Below, in pieces: positions 8,601 through 14,804 of a stretch of 24,522 nucleotides of DNA. A program made the translations under genes and the position numbers. How positions within the stretch are numbered: position 1 is the first letter of the stretch; each line of letters begins with the position of its first letter. Below the pieces are notes generated by a model. It was not told where the DNA came from and made no database searches. It saw nothing but the letters and a program-made list of their open reading frames with translations. The stretch is from JAPEKQ01 sp964487295. GTDB taxonomy: Bacteria > Joyebacterota > Joyebacteria > Joyebacterales > Joyebacteraceae. The stretch spans positions 1-24,522 of the forward strand of contig CAZAQL010000035.1 of the NCBI GenBank assembly GCA_964487295.1, given 5' to 3'.

Positions 8601-9395
8601 GCCGTCGCGGACGACGGCAGCGTCTACTGGGTGGACCCGACGGCAGTGGGACAGCGCTTCCCGAACATCCCGGTGATGCTCGAGAACGCGCCGGCGCTGC
8701 TCGTCGACGCCGAGCGCCCGGAGTTCGTCACCGTGCCGACCGAGCTCGCGACGAGCAACGGACACCGGTCCGAGGCGACAGGATCGCTCAGCGCCGAGGG
8801 GTCCCTGACGCTCGCGGGGGAGTGTCGCTATCGCGGCGAGGACGCCGCGGCGGTTCGGATGCTCCTGCACTGGATGCCCGAGTACCGCCAGCAGGTGGCC
8901 GAGGGCATGCTCACCGAGCGGTTCCCCGGGGCGAGGGTCGCGTCGGCCGAGCTGACCGGGGATGGCGATCCGGAGTCGGATGTGACCTTCTCCTACGACA
9001 TGACCTACCCGACAGCCGCCACGCTCACCGGCGGGCTCATGATCCTCGAGCCGCCGTGGACCATCAGCACCGTGCCGTACGAGCTCGTCTCCACCGAGAC
9101 GAGAGAGGAACCCCTCATGCTCAATAGCTGGCGAGGCCTGTACGTGGAGAAGGTCCGGATCGAGCTGCCGGAGGGGTGCGAGCCGATCGAGGAGCTGCAG
9201 TCGGCCGATGTGTCCTGCGGCCTCGGACGGTTCACGCTCGCGCGGCGCGTGGATGGCAACACGCTCGTGCTCGAGAAGTCGTTCGAGCTCCGGGAGCTGC
9301 GACTGGAGCCGGAGGACTATCCGGAGTTCCGGGAGTTTCTTGAGAAGGCGTGGCGGGCCGAGAAGCAGCCCGTGGTCCTCAAGCTGGCGAGCTAG
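5625..9395 (+). CDS. Secreted TPR protein with DUF3857 and transglutaminase-like domains
   Basis: This 1256-residue protein begins with a clear signal peptide (basic MNRTPRR, hydrophobic core, cleavage likely after AALA). Residues 30-110 look helical. Residues 150-330 form a beta-rich domain (AVWLNGELVF, EGWNRILLKAG) like a PA14 or jelly-roll fold. Residues 370-650 carry TPR-like helical repeats. From about 680 comes DUF3857 (VIVYPDGAQYVRQHVATKIL). The transglutaminase-like core has a complete triad: Cys947 (GFGDCKDQSG), His988 (FTHVVV) and Asp1004 (YWVDPTA). Such proteins are exported; their substrates are mostly unknown, and protease or amide-bond activity is only predicted. ATG 5625 was preferred to in-frame ATG 5592 for its GGGGGA site and signal peptide. 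The stop codon overlaps that of the convergent nucleoside hydrolase. Confidence 0.88.
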   Translation: MNRTPRRVVAVLAALFVWCLAGAALADALADAERALAENRLQDAIEAYEAIAADESRPGEVRSAAYRGLAVARDGLQWGAASVVPLSRSLSLDPSHAGSPCVINWIDRSLSNHGVRPDARVEIERAIEAGAGIPHTEYWLHDLVVSLTEMDGDRSGGVELWNRYAFIQDVLVVGPFLNTGGSGLRTPYPPELEIDLDAEYHDRLGRPVVWRPFHTGPRGRIDFDMVFDDEPDAVGYALTHVRLDSTMGGYLHLMGRGACAVWLNGELVFVDDDPKATGAKWYDLPVTFAEGWNRILLKAGAETELLRWYVAIRDGDGLPLDVEAGTDPTVYAGPDAVEDIGDASPTTGMEAFSENHYVRAWYDKAQEMPLPDIVILAGFLERGGHVDALEDLLDVAEERFPDSGSLGLIRARTLDFREQSGEAAALRRRIAQNAPLFVEACASVVQELLNQGDVEGATEAMEALEEQPVRGRYHRLLSAGLELHRSNVAGAMAILESLYEETPGDRAVRGVYLGQLRSAGDKREYAERMREAMAVRPDDMSHMRSCAGLAYGEGEYDEALAILDDMLEFWIRRDDVHMEIATVLEADGREEEALEHYREALACSPVKESAHKSLAHTLLKLDRKDEALEHLEAAAERDPYSLELRDRIREVRGEPPLRDYFTKEDVGELSRADMSWIDGEPEAVSLIDAASVIVYPDGAQYVRQHVATKILTPAGVEQHRKMDAPVFWSDSQGKIEIARTIKADGREIEAERGFGEIVFADVEPGDVIEYRYSMNYSPEVGLKGHFWINHYFQFSIPCLLARLAILHPKDVEYDWVCHNADIEPVLTRHGDWTLATWEDGEVQADAIETSMPPYDERVAWVDVSTIRSWDDIVDWYVVQSRGRIRAGERVRELAAELGEGAPDDSTLIRRVTHHVMNEIRYEGGQFSDSAVVPRSSEEVLRTGFGDCKDQSGLIISLLGELGVDAGFALVNSRAEKSVPYLPSPRFTHVVVRAVADDGSVYWVDPTAVGQRFPNIPVMLENAPALLVDAERPEFVTVPTELATSNGHRSEATGSLSAEGSLTLAGECRYRGEDAAAVRMLLHWMPEYRQQVAEGMLTERFPGARVASAELTGDGDPESDVTFSYDMTYPTAATLTGGLMILEPPWTISTVPYELVSTETREEPLMLNSWRGLYVEKVRIELPEGCEPIEELQSADVSCGLGRFTLARRVDGNTLVLEKSFELRELRLEPEDYPEFREFLEKAWRAEKQPVVLKLAS

Positions 9396-10519
9396 CCGAA
9401 CACGGGCGCGAGGACTCGCTCCTCGAGCATCGCCAGGAACCGATCGGCGTCGATGGCGCGAACGATGTGCACACCGTGTCCCGAGCGGGGCGGCCGGGTG
9501 ACCGAGCGGCCCCGATCGGGGCCGGCGGTCATGACGTCGATCCCGATCTCCTCGGTTCCGAAGGCGTCCGGCATGATGAGACAGGCGACGGCCAGCGCGT
9601 CGTGCATGTAGCCGCCGGCGAGACCCGACTCCCATACCTGGAAAGCCATGTAGTGGTCGAGCGCGCGGTGCAGGATGCGCGCGAGCGAACGCCCGGGCCT
9701 GAGCGCGACATCCTCGCGGGCGTACTCCGCGAGCAGGCGCGCCGGCAGCACGGCGCGCGTCGTCACGTCGAGCGGCACCAGCGTGACGGGCAGTCCCGAC
9801 CCCATGACGCGGGCGGCCGCCTCGGGATCGACGAAGAAGTTGAACTCCGCCACGGGCCCGGTGTTTCCGGGCACGCCGAACGCACCTCCCATGACCACGA
9901 TCCGCTCGTATCCGTCGAGCGCGCGCGAGTCCCGCTCGAGCGCGAGGGCGAGGTTCGTCAGAGGCCCGGTTGCGACGAGCAGAGGACGACGCGGGCCGTC
10001 GCCGGCGCTGGTCCCGCGATCACCGGTGGGCCCCGCTTCTCCCCGGTCGCGACGCGGACCGTCGCCGGCCTGCCGGGAGAGCCTCGCGATCATCTCGTGC
10101 GCGGGCGCCGCGACGGGTCCGCGATGCGGGTCGGGGAGTGAGCGCGTGACGCCGCCCAGGCCGTCCCCGCCGTGCACCTCGGGCGCGGTGACGAGCGGGC
10201 GAGAGAGGGGCGCCGAGGCGCCCCGGGCGATCGGCGGCGCGTCGTGGCGCGCGACGAGCTCCGTCAGAAGAAGGTTGTTGCGCGTGCACTCGTCGACGCG
10301 GCTGTTGCCCGCGACGGACGTGACGGCCAGCACCTCGAGCTCGGGTGATGCCATGGCGAGCAGGAGAGCGACGGCATCGTCGACTCCGGTGTCCATGTCG
10401 AGGACGACGGGGAGCGGCGCCGTGGGCCGCCTTGCGTCGGCTGGCGCGCGCGTCGTCGCGACGAGAGAGATGCGCGCCTCGCCGGGGTCGCTCTGCAGGG
10501 GTCGTCGTGGCGCGCTCAT
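9392..10519 (-). CDS. Inosine/uridine-preferring nucleoside hydrolase family protein
   Basis: This 375-residue protein carries the calcium-binding signature VVLDMDTGVDDAVALLLA, with Asp41, 43, 47 and 48. LVATGPLTNLALALERD at about 181-197 and the NFFVDPEAA region are also typical of the IunH family. These enzymes split ribonucleosides into base and ribose. Start ATG 10519 overlaps the epimerase stop (ATGA); it leaves about 35 low-complexity residues before the first strand, so the true N-terminus may be shorter, but no better start is seen. Residues 150-179 are an extra Gly/Arg/Pro-rich insert with AGDGPRR repeated 21 residues apart, not usual for the family. The substrate cannot be read from the sequence. 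Confidence 0.85.
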   Translation of the reverse strand: MSAPRRPLQSDPGEARISLVATTRAPADARRPTAPLPVVLDMDTGVDDAVALLLAMASPELEVLAVTSVAGNSRVDECTRNNLLLTELVARHDAPPIARGASAPLSRPLVTAPEVHGGDGLGGVTRSLPDPHRGPVAAPAHEMIARLSRQAGDGPRRDRGEAGPTGDRGTSAGDGPRRPLLVATGPLTNLALALERDSRALDGYERIVVMGGAFGVPGNTGPVAEFNFFVDPEAAARVMGSGLPVTLVPLDVTTRAVLPARLLAEYAREDVALRPGRSLARILHRALDHYMAFQVWESGLAGGYMHDALAVACLIMPDAFGTEEIGIDVMTAGPDRGRSVTRPPRSGHGVHIVRAIDADRFLAMLEERVLAPVFG

Positions 10520-11355
10520 GTCGTCAGGAACTCCCGCCAGCTCCGGACGGGACGGAACCCGATGAGCGACTCCAGGAAGTCCGAGGAGATGAGACTTCCG
10601 AACTCGGGTACGTCCTCGGGCACTCCGATGAGCGGGAAGAAGCGACCAACGAGCTCGCGTGTGGGGTAGACGGTCCCGTTGTCCGGAGCCGCGAGGAAGG
10701 CCGCGTGGCATCCGCCGGGAAGGTCGGCCTGAAGCCCGCGGGCGACCGCTTCGACGACGTCGTCGACGTGCACGTACGCCCAGAGCCCGTCCTTCCACTC
10801 CGCGGGGCTCGTGAGCAGTTCGCGGCAGCGCCCGTACTCCTCGGGCGCCCAGATCCACGGGGGACGGAGGATGAGCACGGGGAGCGTCGGTGCTACCTCT
10901 TTCTCGAGGAACGTCTCGGCGAGCAGCTTGCTCTTGCCGTACGGGTCCGATGGGAGCAGCGGGTGTCCCTCGTCCACGGGGAAGTACCTCGGCCTGACGT
11001 CGCCGCCCGAGAACACGAACCCGAGCACTGACTCGCTCGAGATGAAGATCACCCGACGGACGCCGCCGGCCACGCAGGCGCGACCGAGCTCCAGCGTTCC
11101 CTCCGCGTTGACGCTCATGAGCTCCTCGGGCGTGCCGAAGAGCGGACCGGGAAGTGCGGCCGCATGCACGACGGCTTCGCAGTCCCGTACGGCGCGGCGG
11201 ACGCGCTTCACGTCGAGGATGCTGCACTCTACGAAGGGGATGGACCCGTCGCGGGGCGCCCGGATGTCGATGTTGACGACGTCGTGGTCCCTCGCCAGTC
11301 GCGTGACGATGTGACGGCCGAGCAGGCCGCTGCCACCTGTGACGGCGATCCTCAT
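10516..11355 (-). CDS. NAD-dependent epimerase/dehydratase (extended SDR)
   Basis: This 279-residue protein shows the Rossmann nucleotide-binding start TGGSGLLG (residues 6-13), the acidic NIDIR end of strand 2 that favours NAD, and the catalytic pair Tyr139/Lys143 (YGKSK) with a Ser in SSES (about 107-109). LRPPWIWAP and VHVDDVVEAV are standard for sugar-nucleotide epimerases and dehydratases. The length is somewhat short for GalE-type enzymes. ATG 11355 has GGAGGAGACC directly upstream. It overlaps the nucleoside hydrolase by 4 bases and follows yjbQ after 112 bases that hold a 15-bp tandem repeat. The substrate is unknown; the neighbour suggests a nucleoside or nucleotide-sugar, but this is weak. 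Confidence 0.85.
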   Translation of the reverse strand: MRIAVTGGSGLLGRHIVTRLARDHDVVNIDIRAPRDGSIPFVECSILDVKRVRRAVRDCEAVVHAAALPGPLFGTPEELMSVNAEGTLELGRACVAGGVRRVIFISSESVLGFVFSGGDVRPRYFPVDEGHPLLPSDPYGKSKLLAETFLEKEVAPTLPVLILRPPWIWAPEEYGRCRELLTSPAEWKDGLWAYVHVDDVVEAVARGLQADLPGGCHAAFLAAPDNGTVYPTRELVGRFFPLIGVPEDVPEFGSLISSDFLESLIGFRPVRSWREFLTT

Positions 11356-11365
11356 GGTCTCCTCC

Positions 11366-11425
11366 CGGTGGACGCGCTCCCGATGGACGCGCTCCCGATG
11401 GACGCGCCCCCGATGGACGCGTCGA
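11366..11425 (-). repeat. 15-bp tandem repeat, four copies, in the epimerase leader
   Basis: Plus-strand units CGATGGACGCGCTCC-like occur at 11366, 11381, 11396 and 11411 with one to five changes each. The array ends 10 bases before the epimerase start codon, so in the mRNA it precedes the ribosome binding site. It cannot be a CRISPR array because there are no spacers. Confidence 0.85.
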
Positions 11426-11467
11426 GCAGCATGCTACTGCGCCCCGGGCGCGAGCGCAACATGCCGG

Positions 11468-11887
11468 CTACTCCCCGACGAGCTGAACGAGTACCTCGCG
11501 CGTGCGGGGCCGCTCATCGAAGTCCATCAACACGACCTGCTGCCAGGTGCCCAGGGCGAGAGCGCCGTTCGTGAAGGGCACCGACAGGCTGGGTCCGACG
11601 AGCGCGGAGCGGATGTGGCTGTGCCCGTTGCGGTCGCCCCACCGCTCGTGATGCCGCCAGTTCCGGCTGCTCGGGGCGAGGGTCTCGAGCACCTCCCGGA
11701 TGTCGTCCAGCACCCCGGACTCAAACTCGACCGCCGTCACGGCGGCCGTCGAGCCCCCGATGAACACAGTCGCTATGCCATCCGTAAGACTGCTCTCTGC
11801 AACGAGTTCCGCCAACTCGGCGGTCAGGTCGATCGTGTCACCGTCGCCGCGCGTCGCGGCTGTGATGGTGCCTGAGATGACGGCCAT
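11468..11887 (-). CDS. yjbQ: YjbQ family protein (UPF0047)
   Basis: This 139-residue protein matches the small UPF0047/YjbQ family, some members of which show secondary thiamine-phosphate synthase activity; the physiological role is unsettled. Family marks are the C-terminal core with NGHSHIRSALVGPSLSVPFTNG at about 88-109, then LGTWQQVVLMDFDE. The histidines in this region (HH, then HSH) are the probable metal-binding ones. ATG 11887 has GGAGG five bases upstream; an in-frame ATG near 11980 would add about 31 residues unlike the family. It is first in a leftward set with the epimerase and nucleoside hydrolase and is divergent from the methyltransferase gene. Confidence 0.88.
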   Translation of the reverse strand: MAVISGTITAATRGDGDTIDLTAELAELVAESSLTDGIATVFIGGSTAAVTAVEFESGVLDDIREVLETLAPSSRNWRHHERWGDRNGHSHIRSALVGPSLSVPFTNGALALGTWQQVVLMDFDERPRTREVLVQLVGE

Positions 11888-11992
11888 AGGACCTCCAGAG
11901 TGAGTGAGCCTCGGTGGTATCTCCCCCGCGGTGGCGCGTGTGCCGCGCCGGGAGTCGTGGTATCCTGAAGCAGACATCATTCACAGACGGTG

Positions 11993-12034
11993 CGGGACGC
12001 CCCCGGGTCACATCGGGACGCCCCCGGGAACAGG
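11993..12034 (+). repeat. 21-bp tandem duplication in the methyltransferase leader
   Basis: Units at 11993-12013 and 12014-12034 share an identical first 15 bases (CGGGACGCCCCCGGG) and then diverge; the second ends in the AGG of the ribosome binding site. Confidence 0.75.
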
Positions 12035-12044
12035 AGTGTGCGGC

Positions 12045-12809
12045 GTGGGGTACGCCAAGAGCGCGCAGTTCTACGACTATTTCGACACCAAGGACAACAT
12101 CGACTTCTATGTCCGGCTGGCGCGGCAGACCGAGGGTGACATCCTCGAGCTGGGCGTCGGGACCGGCCGGGTCCTCTTCGAGCTCGCGAAGCTCAAGCGA
12201 GACTGCGTCGGCATCGACAACTCGCCCGAGATGCTGCAGGAGGCGAAGCGCAAGCGGCGCAACGACTTCCCCGAGCTGTCGGGGCGGACGCGGTTCATCC
12301 TCGCCGACATGCTGACGCTCGAGCTCGGGACGCGCTTCGGCTTCATCTGCGCTCCGTCGGGGAGCGTGCAGGGTCCGAGCCCGGACGACCTGAGGGGCAT
12401 CTTCCGTCGCGCGGCGGAGCATCTCGAGCCCGGCGGTATCTTCGCCTTCGACATCATGGCGCCGAAGGCGCTCAGGCAGACAAGAGTGTACAGTCCCGAG
12501 AGGCAGGAGCTGCCCGGCGGGAGGATCGTCGTACGGTTCGTCGCCCAGACCTGGAACGAGGGCGACGAGGCCGCGTCGGTCGATCTGCTGTTCAAGGAGC
12601 ACATCCCCGGCCGGACACGCTACGAGACCTACAAGGAGGGGGCGTCCGTGGCCATCATCACGCTCCCGGTGCTTCGCGAGGCTCTCCAGTACGCCGGTCT
12701 CGACTTCGACGGGATCTTCGGGGATTTCTCGGGCAGCCCCTACACCGAGGAGAGTACGAGGATGGCCGTGGTCACCCGCAAGCCCGACCGGGACGCGAAG
12801 CGCTCCTGA
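12045..12809 (+). CDS. Class I SAM-dependent methyltransferase
   Basis: This 254-residue protein has SAM motif I at residues 34-41 (LELGVGTG), an acidic end of strand 2 at Asp58 (GIDNSPEMLQEAKRK) and motif II-like ADMLTLELG. These are typical of small class I methyltransferases; the substrate is unknown. I chose GTG 12045, 8 bases after AGGAG. The frame is open further upstream to ATG 11904, but that stretch is repetitive, proline-rich and overlaps the yjbQ promoter region. If the upstream start were used, 47 residues would be added. The 12045 frame begins with YAKSAQFYDYFD, a usual opening for this family. It is a single gene between divergent yjbQ and convergent DNRLRE genes. Confidence 0.82.
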   Translation: MGYAKSAQFYDYFDTKDNIDFYVRLARQTEGDILELGVGTGRVLFELAKLKRDCVGIDNSPEMLQEAKRKRRNDFPELSGRTRFILADMLTLELGTRFGFICAPSGSVQGPSPDDLRGIFRRAAEHLEPGGIFAFDIMAPKALRQTRVYSPERQELPGGRIVVRFVAQTWNEGDEAASVDLLFKEHIPGRTRYETYKEGASVAIITLPVLREALQYAGLDFDGIFGDFSGSPYTEESTRMAVVTRKPDRDAKRS

Positions 12810-12821
12810 CGCTCCGCTTCG
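12796..12821 (+). terminator. Possible terminator hairpin at the methyltransferase 3' end
   Basis: CGAAGCG (12796-12802) pairs with CGCTTCG (12815-12821) across a 12-base loop that includes the stop codon. There is no T-run. It could end transcription from either side of the short convergent gap, but evidence is weak. Confidence 0.3.
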
Positions 12822-12843
12822 TCGCGCCGCCTCGTCGCGCCGC
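12818..12843 (+). repeat. 13-bp tandem duplication in the convergent gap
   Basis: TTCGTCGCGCCGC (12818-12830) is followed directly by CTCGTCGCGCCGC (12831-12843), with one mismatch. It lies between the methyltransferase stop and the DNRLRE gene stop, in a 58-bp gap. Confidence 0.75.
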
Positions 12844-12867
12844 CGGGAACCTCCTTACACCCGTGCC

Positions 12868-14685
12868 TCAACGCACCACGACGAGCTTCCGTGAGGCCTC
12901 GAAGTCCCCCGCGGTGAAGCGGTAGAAGTACACCCCCGAGCCGACGCGTTCGCCGCCGTCGGCTCTTCCGTTCCAGTAGGCCGTGTGGCTGCCCGCCGTT
13001 CTCGGGCCGTCAACCAGCGTGCGCACCAGCTCGCCGCGCGCGTTGTAGAGCCGGAGCCCCACGTCGGCGTCGTCCGCGATCGTATAGGTGATCTGCGTGA
13101 TGGCGCCCGGTTCGAACCCGGTGCTCCCGTCATGCTCGAGCTCGGGTCCGGCCGGGTTCGGGAAGCACTGGGAGACCGAGTACTCTGGCAGAAGCGCCGC
13201 GATCCTGAGCGACGCGACGTTGTTGTCCTCGTTCGTCTCGTCGAGCAGCGAGTCGGGGTCCACCACGATGAAGAACAACACGCTGTCGGTCGAGTCGGGG
13301 ACCCATTCGTACGTCAGCTCGGCGCTGCCGTCGCTCGGGATGTAGTGGGCGAGGAAGGAGTTCGTCGGGTACTCGTCGCCGACATCCGCGACCGTGTTCA
13401 CCTGTCCGACGAACTCCTCGAGGAGCAGCGCGCCGCCGCCCTCGGGATCCCCCTCCCAGAGCTGAACGGTGATGTTCGAGCTGTCGGGAGGATCGCTGGC
13501 GCGAGGCTCGATGGTAAGGCCACGCTTGTCGCCGTCGGGGTCGTTCCCGCCGGTCCGGTCGTAGTCCTCCGCCTCGATGCGCGCGTTGCCTACCTCGATC
13601 CAGTCGAGGAAGTAGTCCGGATCGTAGTCCATCTGATAGGTGCCGAGAAAGATGCGGTGTCGGCCGGCCGCGACGGGAACATCGCGGATCGTCACGATGT
13701 TCCACGTGTTCGTGTCGCCGAGCGAGGGAACGGTCAGGCTCTCGAGATGGAGCCCGTCGAGCTCGACGCGCCAGTCGACGTCCCAGTTGTCACGGCAGCG
13801 AAACGCGATATCCACCGTCTCCGCTCGCGACGTCGAGAAATCCCACTCGCCCCAGCACGAGCGCCCGATCGGGGAGTACCACCCGTGAGCGCTTCTGGCC
13901 TGGCAGAGGGCGTAGTTGCTGATGCGTGCCGTGATTGTGACCGGCTCCCCGACGAAGGGCGACGGGTCGTCCGCTGTCACGTCCTCGTCGGCGAGCCCCC
14001 AGTCCCATTCCTCCCAGCGCGGAGCCGACGTGTCGAGCACGATGGCGACCTCGTACTCCGGTTCATCGGCGATCTCGACCTCGAGATAGGGCGCGAACTC
14101 GGCCCCGTGTTCGCTCGTGCGGAACGAGACCGTCGGGATGCTCACGTTGCCCCACCGCGTCGTGTCCCGGATGACCCAGCCGTAGTTGCCGTACGGGTCC
14201 GACAGGGTCTGGAGATCGGTCGTTACGTCGAACGCCATCCAGACACCGGTGGAGTCCGGCACGTCGGCGACATCCGTCGCCGCCTCCTGGTACTCGGGCT
14301 GCGTCGTCCACGTGACGTCCATCTCCGTCCAGGGGGAGAGTGCCCGGTGGCACGTCAGCCCGCGGCCGGCCGGGTCCGCGCCGCCGTAGCCATAGTAGTA
14401 GACGTGGAGCGTTGCCGCCTCGACCGACGCGCCGTAGGGGATGTTGGAGAGCTGGAACTGGACGAGCGCGTCGTACTCAAAGTCGTCGTCACCCGACGGA
14501 TGGCCGAACCGGTTGCGCACCTGCATGAGCTGCGCGCCCCCGTGGTTGACGTCGGGAGACTCCATCCGGATGTACGCGTCGTCCGTCACGGGAACGGTCT
14601 CCGCGGCGGAGAGCGACGGGTGGATCAGCGCGACCAAGAAGAGGACAGGCAGCGCCATCCGGCGGCAGCAGCGCCAGCAGCTCAT
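12868..14685 (-). CDS. Secreted DNRLRE/CARDB protein with C-terminal FlgD-Ig-like sorting domain
   Basis: This 605-residue exported protein has a signal peptide (residues 1-27, cleaved near LSA/AET). Residues 30-205 form a DNRLRE/CBM96-like beta domain (DDAYIRMESPDVNHGG, ALVQFQLSNIP, TWTTQPEY). A CARDB fold appears split: VGEPVTITARISN at 245-257 and NITVQLWEGDPEGGGALL to DETNEDNNVASL at 404-493. Between these parts lies a 145-residue beta-rich block (259-403), with paired Cys261/Cys277 and RIEAEDYD, that resembles a carbohydrate-binding module. Residues 530-605 are FlgD-Ig/T9SS-type (LYNARGELVRTL, YWNGRADGGERVGSGVYFY). ATG 14685 has AAGGAGG 7 bases upstream. It is probably surface-located and glycan-binding; ligand and sorting are inferred. 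Confidence 0.82.
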   Translation of the reverse strand: MSCWRCCRRMALPVLFLVALIHPSLSAAETVPVTDDAYIRMESPDVNHGGAQLMQVRNRFGHPSGDDDFEYDALVQFQLSNIPYGASVEAATLHVYYYGYGGADPAGRGLTCHRALSPWTEMDVTWTTQPEYQEAATDVADVPDSTGVWMAFDVTTDLQTLSDPYGNYGWVIRDTTRWGNVSIPTVSFRTSEHGAEFAPYLEVEIADEPEYEVAIVLDTSAPRWEEWDWGLADEDVTADDPSPFVGEPVTITARISNYALCQARSAHGWYSPIGRSCWGEWDFSTSRAETVDIAFRCRDNWDVDWRVELDGLHLESLTVPSLGDTNTWNIVTIRDVPVAAGRHRIFLGTYQMDYDPDYFLDWIEVGNARIEAEDYDRTGGNDPDGDKRGLTIEPRASDPPDSSNITVQLWEGDPEGGGALLLEEFVGQVNTVADVGDEYPTNSFLAHYIPSDGSAELTYEWVPDSTDSVLFFIVVDPDSLLDETNEDNNVASLRIAALLPEYSVSQCFPNPAGPELEHDGSTGFEPGAITQITYTIADDADVGLRLYNARGELVRTLVDGPRTAGSHTAYWNGRADGGERVGSGVYFYRFTAGDFEASRKLVVVR

Positions 14686-14743
14686 CGACCAGCCTCCTTC
14701 TTCGGGCTCTCCAGGTGACCGCGCGGGTTGCTCCGGTGACACA

Positions 14744-14791
14744 GCACGCCGTGCTTTCCGGCGAACCGCACGCCGTGCTTCCCGGCGAACC
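14744..14791 (-). repeat. 24-bp tandem repeat in the leader of the DNRLRE protein gene
   Basis: Two units at 14744-14767 and 14768-14791 differ at one position; a short third part (GTGCGCC) follows at 14792. The array lies between the peptidase stop (14805) and the DNRLRE start (14685), upstream of its ribosome binding site. Confidence 0.85.
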
Positions 14792-14804
14792 GTGCGCCCC
14801 GCGG

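Noticed and set aside
5907..9635. Very long open frame on the minus strand (1242 codons)
   Set aside because: It lies opposite the transglutaminase gene, whose domains and triad are clear. The predicted peptide is Arg/Asp/His/Val-rich without any domain, as expected for an antisense shadow in GC-rich DNA.
11366..11425. Possible CRISPR-like array
   Set aside because: The 15-bp units are directly joined with no spacers, so it is a simple tandem repeat.
11961..11966. TATCCT as a -10 box for the methyltransferase
   Set aside because: No acceptable -35 hexamer 16-18 bases upstream.
11904..12044. Longer N-terminus for the methyltransferase from ATG 11904
   Set aside because: The extra residues are encoded by the tandem repeat and are proline/glycine-rich; GTG 12045 has a well-placed AGGAG and gives a family-like start.
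12985..14718. Long plus-strand open frame (577 codons) over the DNRLRE gene
   Set aside because: Antisense to a protein with signal peptide and recognisable domains; composition is Arg/Asp/Val-rich with no motif.
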